This document shows positions 9,701-18,147 of a stretch of 64,000 nt of DNA, piece by piece (position 1 is the first letter of the stretch; every line of letters starts with the position of its first letter). The translations under genes and the position numbers were made by a program. The notes beneath the pieces were generated by a model. It was not told the origin of the DNA and did no database searches. It saw only the letters and a program-made list of their open reading frames with translations. Source of the DNA: Pseudomonadota bacterium (GTDB taxonomy: Bacteria; Bdellovibrionota_B; Oligoflexia; Silvanigrellales; Silvanigrellaceae); NCBI GenBank assembly GCA_009926615.1, contig RFOM01000005.1, positions 1 through 64,000 on the forward strand, written 5' to 3'.

Positions 9701-11413
9701 TTTGGCAATCGCAGAACTCAGTTCTGCAGTTGCGTCTTTGCGGGCATTGCGGATTTCGTTGGTCAGCTCACCGTCGCGACGCTCAAGTTCAACAATTTTA
9801 CCATTTAATGCTTCGCGGGTTTTGATTGCGAAGTCTTCCGTGTTGGTCAGCTTGACGTTCAGTTTTTCGATTGACTCGGCCAATTTGGCGCGTGAGGTTT
9901 CATCATGAGCAGCCGCTGCTGCAAGTTCTTTGCGCAGGTCGCGGGCAGCGGAGCGTGTTTGCTCCGCGAGTTCTGCAACTTTACCGTTGTACACAGCAAC
10001 GTGTTTGGTGAAATCGCCGCGCAGAGATTCAACAGTTGCCTTCACGTTACTGATTTGGCCGACTAAATCCGTCCGCAGATTCTTGATCGAAGATTCCAGT
10101 CGCTTGTCGTTTTCGACGACTTTGTGATCAAGAATGTTCAGCGCATTGGACAGACCGGTGACCACATTTTGAAGGGCAATGAGGTCGACCTGCTTGGCGT
10201 ATGTGGCATCGACCTCTTTCTTGAATGCTTGCAGGGCTTCGGCCTGCTTGTCGCTTTCCGAAGCGATCTGTTTGGTGAGTTCTTCGCGCAGACGTTTGTC
10301 TGCTTCCGACATCACGGAAACGAGGGTTGCACTTGTTGCGCCGACGGCAGCAACAAGACTGGTCTGAGCTTCTTCGCGGGCGAGAGTGATGAGGTCCGAA
10401 AGGCCGCTTTCGCTCGCCATGATCTTGTTTTCAAGCGTGTCGCGCACTGCGTTAAGTTCATCTTTGGTCACGAGTTCGAGGTCGCTGATCTTCAATCCCA
10501 ATGCAGTGCGTGCCGATTCGAGAGACGATTTGAGAGCAGCGGATTCGGCATCTGTCTTGCTGCCCAGCGCAGTGATCTGATCATCGAGCTGCTGACGTTG
10601 ACGCACAAGCGCCAAATTGGCGAGACCCAATTCGCCCTGAAGTTTCTTGAATTCGTCATCGGCCGCTGCTTTGTTGGCTTCAATGTTGGATGCCATTTGA
10701 GACGCAAGATCGGCTATTTTTTTTGTCAAATCGACCTTGAGAACGGCTGCGTTTTTGTCCGTTTTTTCCTCAAGTGACTTTAATTGCGCAAGGCGGGTTT
10801 GTGCCTCTGCTTGAAGACCGGCGTCGAGATTTGCGATTTTTTTATTAATTTCTGTTTCTGCTGCCTGCAGTGTTCTCTGTGTCGAATCAATCGCGTTCTT
10901 CGTTTCCTGTCTCAAAGCCGCGGCAGTCAAGCTCAGCTTGCCGTCAAGGACGGAGATTGCTTTTTCACGTTCGGATTTCTCGGTCGAGATTTTGTCGGAC
11001 AGACTCTGTTCCTGAGCCGCCAGCTTTGCAGTGAATTCGTCGCGCAGAGTTTTATCGAGTCTGCTGATTTCCGAATTCAAAAATCCGCGGAGACTTTCAA
11101 GCTTCTCGCCAAGGGAAAGAACGTCGGCACGGATGGATGCATCGGCTTCCTTACGTTCCTTGGATTCCTGTGCCAGGCTCAGTTTCCAGAATTCAGTCGC
11201 ATCACGCAACTGCTTGCGGATTTCGTCCAGCTGGACACTGACTTTCGGAGTCGCAGTCACGGCACCCACGTTGCTGCTTGCTCTCTGCATGCCGATCAAA
11301 GACGTTGCCGAACTTGATCGCGTTTCCCGCAAGCCGCACGATGCTCCGACAACTCCGACGACAGTGATGGTGAGCGGAAGAAAACCGAAGCGTTGAGTCA
11401 CACGTTTAGCCAT
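6719..11413 (-). CDS. Giant coiled-coil lipoprotein with C-terminal calcium-binding loops
   Basis: A 1564-residue exported protein, first gene of the envelope operon. The start ATG at 11411-11413 has AAGGGGACC just upstream. The signal peptide ends near VGASC, a probable lipobox. Residues about 55-680 are almost continuous heptad-rich coiled coil (Lys/Glu/Ala/Leu/Gln), with a second coil near 1005-1050. A Thr/Asn-rich stretch and a Ser/Tyr-rich stretch follow. Residues about 1400-1500 hold three EF-hand-like loops, DINGNGAIDNGRELFG, DTNKDGMIDKND and DDNGDGVTQKGEL, in the arrangement seen at the C-termini of many large secreted proteins with dockerin- or RTX-associated calcium loops. A fibrous, calcium-stabilised surface protein is the likely role; no enzyme domain was seen. 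Confidence 0.85.
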   Translation of the reverse strand: MAKRVTQRFGFLPLTITVVGVVGASCGLRETRSSSATSLIGMQRASSNVGAVTATPKVSVQLDEIRKQLRDATEFWKLSLAQESKERKEADASIRADVLSLGEKLESLRGFLNSEISRLDKTLRDEFTAKLAAQEQSLSDKISTEKSEREKAISVLDGKLSLTAAALRQETKNAIDSTQRTLQAAETEINKKIANLDAGLQAEAQTRLAQLKSLEEKTDKNAAVLKVDLTKKIADLASQMASNIEANKAAADDEFKKLQGELGLANLALVRQRQQLDDQITALGSKTDAESAALKSSLESARTALGLKISDLELVTKDELNAVRDTLENKIMASESGLSDLITLAREEAQTSLVAAVGATSATLVSVMSEADKRLREELTKQIASESDKQAEALQAFKKEVDATYAKQVDLIALQNVVTGLSNALNILDHKVVENDKRLESSIKNLRTDLVGQISNVKATVESLRGDFTKHVAVYNGKVAELAEQTRSAARDLRKELAAAAAHDETSRAKLAESIEKLNVKLTNTEDFAIKTREALNGKIVELERRDGELTNEIRNARKDATAELSSAIAKEQQARQAIADDVKALQKEVERVSQVASQALTLSKANQLAIAGVSADLESAKKTFGAEIQKLRTDMQTELNALREQSSAIMQGLGLSSQAHFTETAAQLKDVNGKISGLMREMGRAIQKGIMQSTDPVQRTDANSAAKAKEFNDAVSLAASVQVDGGKVTLQEYAAQRMDEFSKVLGRVESEFLLAIDYAEVLNDKTKTDDLRAMNKSFIERVVSLENKGAKVCQDGDAGKISNGIPMLMASVNGHEFWAHLARTYVQLTLGGSRVNDGKDGEYDKMFFGSQAVADGQSFQSSLALASAPSHSEGAGGECMARVSDWAKSVLFGGAPESVRLRAALRARTGLENLVRAGGQLEVAYRGLKDPAEKIETVAKEKLMPAFGNTEAKVVAYLRNGDGKGDPGFYASAAQIISEYQYLAAQQRALNHNFNALTNAALEARAEAQAENIATRSQLQTQINELKGKLAKIDVIQDQVKTLSQAQANSFGLIAAMAARLGYGDLVDKTKTEIAKVADLAKPDPSLTFALGCSVTSHYFNYANEGQPLQRCDSGVSTSDGNMGDNGKCRTSQTNVTTNTTNIHTNTHTTSNYTQYQTYGSVQVVNTRGCQYGPGCWSEWTNLGLRTHFTGNTTSQSTATTTTQSSSVEYEQAFIGVLTAPQLSPLSETAQAILKRAAGSPFPSDRKTMIGLRILGQAAKWKIEDPETGRSITLNASDFKSADTAKGLVYELPASMFLAKTNGQAGFTEAAKISALDNNGDVKGKTCLHSMNGGTHNVTRSATTYSSSSSSSSNYQYGGTQYMYGYYGTRYYTSPLVLDLVPNRKLSTVAPDESKAMFDLQATGMKQRVGWIAKGTGLLALDINGNGAIDNGRELFGDFTKLKSGALAANGYDALADHDTNKDGMIDKNDRVYRRLMVWTDDNGDGVTQKGELHKLSKLGISGISVKFENAAAEERIQNRGNVKNNLVLYKSRYFGSNCPANGCRSYDVYFGFEDLVKPVAVK

Positions 11414-11659
11414 TGAAGGTCCCCTTGCTGGTTGGGTCGACAAAATCCGACTGAGAGACAGAGTCGGCACAGAAAGAAGAAACCTTGAGCGGGGCGTTTA
11501 AGAAATAATTTTCCGCATATAACTTGTTCAATTAATTGATGAAAAAAAATTAATTTAGATGCTGCCCTATTGAGCTGCTGACTGTGAAAATATTGTCGGG
11601 CGGGATTCGGTGTATAGTGCAAAGTGTTGGAATGGCGACTGTATTTGGGGGAGATTGCA

Positions 11660-12064
11660 ATGAACCTGCGCGTCCGGCCGGCTTCAGGCTATTGTTTATT
11701 GAGTGTAAGTGTATGCGTACTGGCATCGTGCGTTTCGGCTCCGGTCCTTGAAGAGCAGCCGGCACCCTTCGGGACCAACGCATGTCTCGAAGCACCGGTT
11801 GTCGGAAGCTGGAAGGCCAGCGTTCCGGCCGATGACACCCTGACTTTCAGCTCCGATTGCACGGGAGTGTCGGTTGTTTGTCGCAGCAGGTTCGTTTTTC
11901 CTCCCAACGTGGGCAAGGCCGGGCTCGTAAACATTCAGGTTTTGGAAAGTGACGGTCCCAAAGAGTGCATGCCCAAGGGATTACACCGCTGCTCGGTGAA
12001 TGTGTTGACCAACATTGCGACGTTGAACTGCGGCAAGGCGACAGTTAATCTGACGCGGCTTTGA
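11660..12064 (+). CDS. Small lipoprotein of unknown function
   Basis: A 134-residue exported lipoprotein. The ATG at 11660 follows a strong GGGGGAG site; an in-frame start at 11624 has none. The signal peptide ends at VLASC. The mature part has six cysteines in a short beta-rich domain (GSWKASVPADDTLTFSSDCTG), which suggests disulphide bonds. It is transcribed divergently from the giant envelope operon across about 246 bases and converges with nupC, leaving only 8 bases between stop codons. No family was recognised. Confidence 0.75.
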   Translation: MNLRVRPASGYCLLSVSVCVLASCVSAPVLEEQPAPFGTNACLEAPVVGSWKASVPADDTLTFSSDCTGVSVVCRSRFVFPPNVGKAGLVNIQVLESDGPKECMPKGLHRCSVNVLTNIATLNCGKATVNLTRL

Positions 12065-12072
12065 ATTTGCCG

Positions 12073-13338
12073 TCAAACAAGAAGTCCCATCACTGCCCCG
12101 CACATTGCGGAGGCGAACATTCCTGCGAACATGGCCTTCAGACCCAAGGCTGCGAGTTCTCCTTTTCGCGATGGAGCGATCCCGCCGATTCCGCCAATCT
12201 GGATAGCTATTGAGCCAAAATTCGCAAAGCCGCACAGAGCGTATGAGAGAATCAGAGCAGAGCGTTTGTCGAGGACTGCGCCGTTTTTGGCCAAGTCGAG
12301 GTAAGCCACGAATTCGTTGAGAATCAGTTTTTTTCCGAGCAGCTGGCCTGCGTATTGGATGTGTTCTGAGGAAACACCCAGCAGCCACGCAAAGGGCGCA
12401 AAAAGCCAACCGAGAATGAGTTCGAGACTCAGAGCCGTGCCGAGAATGTGAGTCAGCCCTGTTGCACCGCTGATCCAGCCGAGCGCGCCGTTGCCCAACG
12501 CAACCAATGCAATGAAGGCAATGAGCATGCCTCCGACCGTGATTGCCAGTTGGGTTCCTTCCAAAGCACCTTGTGCGGCTGCATCTATTCCGTTGGTATA
12601 GATGGAAGGTCCTTTGACAGCCACATTTCCGGTCTCAACCAAATCGGTTGTTTCGGGAACCATGATCTTTGCAAAAACAATTGTCGCGGGCGCAGACATC
12701 ACACTCACTGTCAGGAGGTGTCCCGCGATGTCCGGAATCAGACCCGAAAGCATTCCGACGTATGCAGCCAGCACGCCGCCTGCAACGTTGGCAAACCCGC
12801 CGACCATCACGCACATAATTTCGCTGCGTGACATTTTTTCGATGTAGGGTTTGACCAGCAGCGGAGCTTCTGTCTGACCCAGAAAAATATTACCGGCCGT
12901 GGACAGCGATTCCGCACCCGAAACGCCCAAGAAACGGCGCATGACCCACGCAAGGCTGTTGACGATCTTTTGCATGATTCCAAAATGATAAAGAACGGCC
13001 ATCAGCGATGCAAAAAAGATGATTGTGGGAAGGACTTTGAACGCAATAATATAATCGCCGATTTTTTCGGGCTGAGTCAGCGGCCCGAAAACGAAACCCG
13101 AACCTTTGTCGACAAAGGCGAGCGTCGCAATGATTGCGTCATTCGCGGCATTGAAAAATCCGCTCAGAGGTCCTTTGATTCCCAATGCCGGAAGGCCTGC
13201 GATCAGCAGTCCAAGCAGGAGCTGCATCAGGGTGGCAATTCCGACTGTTTTCCATGGAATGGCTTTTCTGTTTTCGCTGACCAGCCATGAAATTCCGAAC
13301 ATGACCAGAATGCCGAGAATTCCTGCGAATTGAGTCAT
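12073..13338 (-). CDS. nupC: NupC-type concentrative nucleoside transporter
   Basis: A 421-residue inner-membrane protein of the CNT family, which imports nucleosides with a proton or sodium ion. Around ten hydrophobic segments are visible. Family landmarks include GQTEAPLLVKPY near the middle, SRSEIMCVMVGGFANVAGG following it, and LNEFVAYLDLA with YALCGFANFGSIAIQIGGI near the C-terminus. Length matches the family. It follows the YiiX-like hydrolase gene by 27 bases on the same strand and is probably cotranscribed with it. A nucleoside salvage system fits the large purine and pyrimidine clusters elsewhere in the window. Ion and substrate specificity cannot be assigned. Confidence 0.92.
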   Translation of the reverse strand: MTQFAGILGILVMFGISWLVSENRKAIPWKTVGIATLMQLLLGLLIAGLPALGIKGPLSGFFNAANDAIIATLAFVDKGSGFVFGPLTQPEKIGDYIIAFKVLPTIIFFASLMAVLYHFGIMQKIVNSLAWVMRRFLGVSGAESLSTAGNIFLGQTEAPLLVKPYIEKMSRSEIMCVMVGGFANVAGGVLAAYVGMLSGLIPDIAGHLLTVSVMSAPATIVFAKIMVPETTDLVETGNVAVKGPSIYTNGIDAAAQGALEGTQLAITVGGMLIAFIALVALGNGALGWISGATGLTHILGTALSLELILGWLFAPFAWLLGVSSEHIQYAGQLLGKKLILNEFVAYLDLAKNGAVLDKRSALILSYALCGFANFGSIAIQIGGIGGIAPSRKGELAALGLKAMFAGMFASAMCGAVMGLLV

Positions 13339-13365
13339 GAGATTTTGCTTTCCGGTTGAAAATAA

Positions 13366-14052
13366 TTATTCGTCGGGCAGTTCGCCAATCCGGACGAATT
13401 CCCTGCTGAAGAAAAGCGTAGCCGGAGAAGCTCCGGATTTTCCTGAAGGCGGAGACATGCTGAACTGTCCGTAATACTTTTTCCAAAATTCCGCGTTTTT
13501 GGAAAAGTCCATCGGTTGCGGCTGAACGGATTTTTTAATGAACGCATTGATGAATTTGATTACGAATTCGGTGCAGTACAATTTTTCTTTTTGTTCCGTA
13601 TCCGTGTTGTCCCAAAGATATTCGTCGTCAAATGCGAGTCCGGCAAAATTGTTTTCAAAATACAAGCTCAGTTCGGAATCATCGGGGGATCCTCCTGTCC
13701 GGAAGTTCCTGGGTCTGAGAAGAAAAAGCGGCTGATTTTTTTGTTTGCGCTTGAGAATATCTGTGAAGGGCGTTTGCTTTGTGGTTCCCCATGCTTCGAA
13801 AACAAAGCGCTCTTTTGAGGATTCGACAGTGTTTGCGACGACGACTGCGTGAGAGTAGGGAGTGCCGGTTTCCGATTCGATCGCGTTGCAGACGTAGCAA
13901 TTCAGGGGAACCAGTATGATGTCGCCTGCGCGGGGATAAAGCAGGGCTTCCTGAGAAGTGAATTCAGCTTTGCCGTCCGGTTGTGCCTGAACGGCCGGCA
14001 GGCCGCAGGCCGTCGCAATGAAGCAAAGCAGAGCAATCGTACCCGAATTCAC
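13366..14052 (-). CDS. YiiX/YaeF-like permuted papain-fold cysteine hydrolase, exported
   Basis: A 228-residue exported protein. The start was set at GTG 14050-14052, which has GGGAGA upstream and begins a good signal peptide (hydrophobic core ALLCFIATACGLPAVQA); the longer frame to 14232 adds a poor, Lys-rich leader. RAGDIILVPLNCYVCNAIE, then the conserved His in YSHAVVV, and later YCTEFVIKFIN fit the permuted NlpC/P60-type fold of the YiiX/YaeF family, where a Cys-His pair cuts amide or ester bonds. The nucleophile is probably the Cys of YCTEF. The natural substrate is unknown; peptidoglycan or a lipid are possibilities. It precedes nupC by 27 bases. Confidence 0.75.
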   Translation of the reverse strand: MNSGTIALLCFIATACGLPAVQAQPDGKAEFTSQEALLYPRAGDIILVPLNCYVCNAIESETGTPYSHAVVVANTVESSKERFVFEAWGTTKQTPFTDILKRKQKNQPLFLLRPRNFRTGGSPDDSELSLYFENNFAGLAFDDEYLWDNTDTEQKEKLYCTEFVIKFINAFIKKSVQPQPMDFSKNAEFWKKYYGQFSMSPPSGKSGASPATLFFSREFVRIGELPDE

Positions 14053-14310
14053 CCGCGGTTCTCCCGTTCGAATAACTTCCCAGTTGTTATGAAGGTTTAA
14101 ATCCAAGGTCAAGGGGTTTTTGGGGCAGCGGACCGCGTCTTTTGAGATTTTTTCATACCTGCGGGAAACCAGCGCTTCCGTTGCGTCGGGCGGAGCACAA
14201 AAAGAATGTTTGCCTATCATCAGATTCGCCAATTGCGCATGCTGGATATTTGTTTGAATGTTTCAACAGGCCGGCTTGGATCATTGTTCATTTTATCAAG
14301 GAGGCGCGAC

Positions 14311-15282
14311 ATGAAGGGACGTCGGATTATAATGGCCGGTTTGGCCGTCTCTGCGGCTTTTGCTGCAACAAAGGCAAGAGCCGCAGCATACACCGAAACT
14401 CACGAGTGCAGCATAAAATATGCAAAAAATGCGACAATTGCCGCGGAAACAGAATTTAACCGCTGTCTGTCGGCAGTCGAAAGCCGCAAGGCCGACGTCG
14501 AGTATTTTCAAATTGTCGCCGGCACCGGTATTGCCGGCAAGCATCAGGCAAACCTCAAAAGGGCCGGGCAGCGCATCGATTTTTTGAAAAAGAAGCTGAG
14601 CGCCGATTTTCCCAATGCACGGCTTGATTCAATTAACGTCGGCCCCAGTCGTCAGTTGGGCGACTCGGTGCGCCTCAGCTATGTTGCTCTGACTCCTGAA
14701 GCCAAAGCTGCTATGGCCGAGGCATCGTCTCCGGTCACCACCGAGGAACGGCGGCTGCACACCACCGCAGGCGCAGGATCCGAAAGCGGTGAACCTCAAA
14801 TCGAACCGCCGAAGGAAGCCACCGACTTGCCGCGTGTCTCCGCTGCTCCCGCAGTGAAGGCCGAGGTGCTTCGGGAAAATTTTGCGCGCATCGCGGTCCG
14901 TATGGGGCAGGACGCCGACAGGGATCGCAACGAGTCTTTTCCGGCAATCGGTCTTGAGGTTGCCTACGTGAGGCCCAATACCGGTGTGGAAAATCTCCGC
15001 ACTGAAATTGGCGGAACGGCGGTTTCCATGTCCAAAGGAGAAGACCTGGGCAAACAGGCGAGTGCGCATGTTCTCCTGGGTGCCGGCTACAATCTCAACG
15101 GAGTGATCATCGGCGCGCGCGCTTTGGGCGGCGGTGTCTGGGATGAAGACAATAAATGGCGCGATGACTTCGGCGGAGAAGGTCGGCTCGGTTTTGAAAA
15201 TAAATCCTACTCGATTTTTGCGGGAGTCGGCCGCACCCAAAAAACCGCCCGATTTGGTCTGGATTTGGGGATGATGCTCTGA
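14311..15282 (+). CDS. Exported protein with possible C-terminal outer-membrane region
   Basis: A 323-residue exported protein. The ATG at 14311 follows AAGGAGG with 7-base spacing; an in-frame ATG at 14206 has no site. The signal peptide (AGLAVSAAFAATKARAAA) is clear. The N-terminal half has two Cys flanking a helical part (TIAAETEFNRCLS) and a segment ANLKRAGQRIDFLKKKL. The middle is Pro/Glu-rich. The C-terminal 130 residues (SFPAIGLEVAYVRPNTG onward) alternate in a way typical of short outer-membrane barrels. Not recognised. It ends directly against the convergent lipoprotein gene with no gap between the two stop codons. Confidence 0.75.
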   Translation: MKGRRIIMAGLAVSAAFAATKARAAAYTETHECSIKYAKNATIAAETEFNRCLSAVESRKADVEYFQIVAGTGIAGKHQANLKRAGQRIDFLKKKLSADFPNARLDSINVGPSRQLGDSVRLSYVALTPEAKAAMAEASSPVTTEERRLHTTAGAGSESGEPQIEPPKEATDLPRVSAAPAVKAEVLRENFARIAVRMGQDADRDRNESFPAIGLEVAYVRPNTGVENLRTEIGGTAVSMSKGEDLGKQASAHVLLGAGYNLNGVIIGARALGGGVWDEDNKWRDDFGGEGRLGFENKSYSIFAGVGRTQKTARFGLDLGMML

Positions 15283-16455
15283 TTACTGCTCAAGTCCGGA
15301 TGCGACGCGCAGGTTGCGCGCAGCCTGTGTCGCTGTCGGGCACGCGGCGCCGGGGCGTTTGCCCAAGCGGCGCAGAACACCCTCGGACGTTTTGCCGTCA
15401 GGAAGTCGCGTCAACGCGTTCAATTCGTCCGAAGTCACAAAAGCTTCTTTTTCAATGTCTGCCACAGCCGCGGCAAATTCATCGAGAAACTGCTTGTCTG
15501 CTTTGAACAGCGGCGGCGGCATCTCGGTTTTTTCGGTCCACAGGTTCACCGAGCCCTGAATGGCAGCCGAAATCACGGTCACAAGACCCGTCACGCATGC
15601 AAGCCCCATCACGCGCGATGTTGAAGGATTGCGGAAGCAAAAGTGGTGTGCCTTGTTAAAGATTCCGTAGGCAGAAGTCACAAGTGTATTTCGCGGTCCT
15701 GCAAGCTTGTTCAGCAGCATGCCGTTGCGGAATTTGGCGAGCACTGAGTTTTCGGTAACCCGCGCCCAAAAGGCAAGAGCCTTTTCACGGCTGGCAAGAA
15801 GGTCCTCTGCACTCATACCGCCCAGACGGTCATTGAGAAAAGCCTGACTGGCAATCGTACCGCCAACGGTGGCAACGTACACCGGATTGGATGTCAGGTT
15901 CGAAAAATTACGTTGACTTGCTTCTGTCATTCTCAGCTTTGTGTTGTCGTAAAGTGCTCTCATGTTTTTGAGCAGAGGGTCACGTTTCATTGCTCCGATC
16001 AGTGCCGGCGTCGGGACAAAATTCGGCGTGATGAGTTCTGCGCCTTCAATCGCGTCGGCCTGATCGGCAGGCAAACTCAGATTGACCGTATCGAGTTCGA
16101 TTTTTTTCTTGCGGCTGTCGGTCGCGCGGACCATATACCAGCATTGGCCCATTTTTTTGAATGCGGTTGTGACGTCATCCGTGGTATCTGCTGATGAAGA
16201 ATCCGCGTCAGCCGACGCGGCTGAGGCAGCGCTGTCGGGAGCTGAAATCGGAGGTACCGACGGATTGACGGGAGGCGCATCGGCAATCGAATCATTGTAG
16301 GGCAAAAGTAGAGCCTGAATTTTGCCGGTGGTCGCATCTTTTTGAACGAAAGTGCTGTTCTTTGACAAAAAAAGCTGACAGCCGGTCAGAGTAGCCAATA
16401 CGACTGCAGCGAGCGGAGCTGCACGAAGTATTGAATTCGGCGATTGTGTTGGCAT
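15283..16455 (-). CDS. Lipoprotein of unknown function downstream of trpS
   Basis: A 390-residue lipoprotein. ATG 16453-16455 has AGGAGCC upstream; the longer frame start lies inside trpS without a site. The signal peptide ends at LATLTGC. Residues about 45-90 are Ser/Ala/Asp/Pro-rich. A globular, mostly helical domain follows, with two Cys and one hydrophobic stretch (GLACVTGLVTVISAAIQG) that could be a membrane-associated helix. It lies 28 bases after trpS on the same strand and is probably cotranscribed. No domain was recognised. Confidence 0.75.
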   Translation of the reverse strand: MPTQSPNSILRAAPLAAVVLATLTGCQLFLSKNSTFVQKDATTGKIQALLLPYNDSIADAPPVNPSVPPISAPDSAASAASADADSSSADTTDDVTTAFKKMGQCWYMVRATDSRKKKIELDTVNLSLPADQADAIEGAELITPNFVPTPALIGAMKRDPLLKNMRALYDNTKLRMTEASQRNFSNLTSNPVYVATVGGTIASQAFLNDRLGGMSAEDLLASREKALAFWARVTENSVLAKFRNGMLLNKLAGPRNTLVTSAYGIFNKAHHFCFRNPSTSRVMGLACVTGLVTVISAAIQGSVNLWTEKTEMPPPLFKADKQFLDEFAAAVADIEKEAFVTSDELNALTRLPDGKTSEGVLRRLGKRPGAACPTATQAARNLRVASGLEQ

Positions 16456-16483
16456 GGTCAGGCTCCTGCAGGCTCGGGTTTGC

Positions 16484-17509
16484 CTACAGAATACCCAATC
16501 CCAAGGCATCGCGCACCCGTTGGCGAACTGTCGCTGCCACATGGCGGGCGCGCTCGTGGCAAGGGGTCAAAAGTTGAGCGACTTCGCGGGGACTGTTGAG
16601 ATAGTGTTCATACTGTTCGCGCTTGCTGCCAAATACGCGTTCGTGCTCGTCAAACAGGTCTTTTTTGGCATGACCGTAACCGTATCCTGTTCCCTTTCTG
16701 AGTCTTTCTTCCATATAGACGACCGAATCCTCGGAGCCGAAGGACTTCAGAATCTGAAAGACGGCGCACGATTCGGGATCTTTGGGATCGTCAAGACCTT
16801 TTGAATCGGTTTTGATTTCCTTGCAGCGCTTTTCAATTTCTTTTTTGGGAGCAAAAAGCGGCAGGTGATTGCCGTAGCTCTTGCTCATTTTTCTTTCGCC
16901 GTCTGTGCCGATCAGCAGGGGGGTTTCCTGAATTTGCGGTTTGGGTTCAAAAAGAACCGGATGCCCGACGGCGTTGTTGAAATACCGGACCATATCGGAT
17001 GCGTACTCAAGATGCTGTGCCTGATCTTTTCCGACCGGAACAACCTGCGCATCAAACGTCACGATATCGGCCGCCATGAGGATGGGGTAATTGAACAGGC
17101 CGGCAGTCGGTTCCTTGCCGTTGGCAACGGCATCTTTGAATGCATGTGCGCGTTCGAGCAGCCCCACCGCGCTGACGCAGGACAAATACCACGCGATTTC
17201 CAAAATCTGCGGAATTTCGCTCTGAACAATGCACATGTTCTTTTCAAGCGAGAATCCCATAGTCAGGTAAGTTGCCAGCAGGCCGGAGGTCTGCTTGCCG
17301 GGCTCAAGCATTTTGGCTTTGTCGGTCAACCCGTGCCAGTCAACACACATCAGTATCACTTCTTTGTTTGTATCGTGCGAAGCTTCAACGGCAGGTCTGA
17401 TTGCGCCGAAGTAATTTCCGACATGCAGATCGGCCGTCGGTTTGGCGCCGGTCAGGACCCGTGTGCGGCCTGCGGTGTGAGTGGTGTGTGCCGGCTGAGG
17501 TTGATTCAT
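16484..17509 (-). CDS. trpS: Tryptophanyl-tRNA synthetase
   Basis: A 341-residue class I aminoacyl-tRNA synthetase that charges tRNA-Trp with tryptophan using ATP. The HIGH-type motif is in ADLHVGNYFGAI near residue 30, and the KMSKS loop is intact as KMSKSYGN near residue 208. Length is normal for the bacterial enzyme. The ATG at 17507-17509 overlaps the TGA of the upstream membrane-protein gene in an ATGA junction, so translation is likely coupled. Confidence 0.95.
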   Translation of the reverse strand: MNQPQPAHTTHTAGRTRVLTGAKPTADLHVGNYFGAIRPAVEASHDTNKEVILMCVDWHGLTDKAKMLEPGKQTSGLLATYLTMGFSLEKNMCIVQSEIPQILEIAWYLSCVSAVGLLERAHAFKDAVANGKEPTAGLFNYPILMAADIVTFDAQVVPVGKDQAQHLEYASDMVRYFNNAVGHPVLFEPKPQIQETPLLIGTDGERKMSKSYGNHLPLFAPKKEIEKRCKEIKTDSKGLDDPKDPESCAVFQILKSFGSEDSVVYMEERLRKGTGYGYGHAKKDLFDEHERVFGSKREQYEHYLNSPREVAQLLTPCHERARHVAATVRQRVRDALGLGIL

Positions 17510-17901
17510 CGGAAAACTCCGGTGTGAAAGCTGAGGCCCAAAAGGAACATAACAGTCACCACGGCGAGCATCGCACGGGTCAGTCCCGATGCAGGCTGCT
17601 GAGTCTTGCGTTCACGGAACATCCGTACTTTTGCCAGTCCCAGCAAAACAAGCAGCAGTGTCAATTTGGTGTGAAATATTGGAGCAGGGTATCCGCGCAT
17701 ATTGGGCATCCACTGAATGATGCCAAGCGCAGCGACAACAATAATTGCGAACATTTCATAGAGGCCGGCCCAGCGGCGCCAGCGTGATACCAGTTCCGTC
17801 GGTTGAAGGATCTGTGAACCTGCCGATCGGAGAAACAGACTGTCCGAAAGAACAGCAGCAAAGAGTGTTGTTGCAAGGAATCCGTGCAAAAAAACCATCA
17901 T
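17506..17901 (-). CDS. Small integral membrane protein
   Basis: A 131-residue inner-membrane protein with four predicted hydrophobic segments: at the N-terminus (FLHGFLATTLFAAVLSD), near residue 50 (MFAIIVVAALGIIQW), near 80 (KLTLLLVLLGLAKV) and at the C-terminus (MLAVVTVMFLLGLSF). The His near the N-terminus and another near residue 78 recall the SirB2/CopD-like or DUF2214 type of four-helix membrane protein, but this is only a resemblance. The start at 17901 is chosen because the hydrophobic core begins there; a longer frame to 17976 adds a charged leader. It overlaps trpS by 4 bases. Confidence 0.6.
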   Translation of the reverse strand: MMVFLHGFLATTLFAAVLSDSLFLRSAGSQILQPTELVSRWRRWAGLYEMFAIIVVAALGIIQWMPNMRGYPAPIFHTKLTLLLVLLGLAKVRMFRERKTQQPASGLTRAMLAVVTVMFLLGLSFHTGVFR

Positions 17902-18147
17902 GATGAGTTGAGCCTTTCGTTTGAGTTTCGGTGAGCCCGAGACCCGATGTTTAGTCTGACGGGCAGGGAACGGCAAGTTTTAGCCGGCAGAATGAAGGTC
18001 GAAATAAGCCGGTTCCCGCGGTCGGAAAGGATTCATGGGGGAGGATTGGGAATTTTTGACACACCCTCCGTTGAATCTCTGGGTAACGGTGTGAAATGAT
18101 AACGGCAAACGCGAGCCGAGGGCTGCAGTTCAGAGGGGAAAGAGCAC

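Noticed and set aside
11613-11618. TATAGT, a possible -10 box for the small lipoprotein gene
   Set aside because: The best -35 match lies only 14 bases upstream, so no promoter could be supported.
18034-18093. Short 19-codon ORF before the IHF-like gene
   Set aside because: Its ATG has no clear ribosome site and the region is a likely promoter; a leader peptide cannot be supported.
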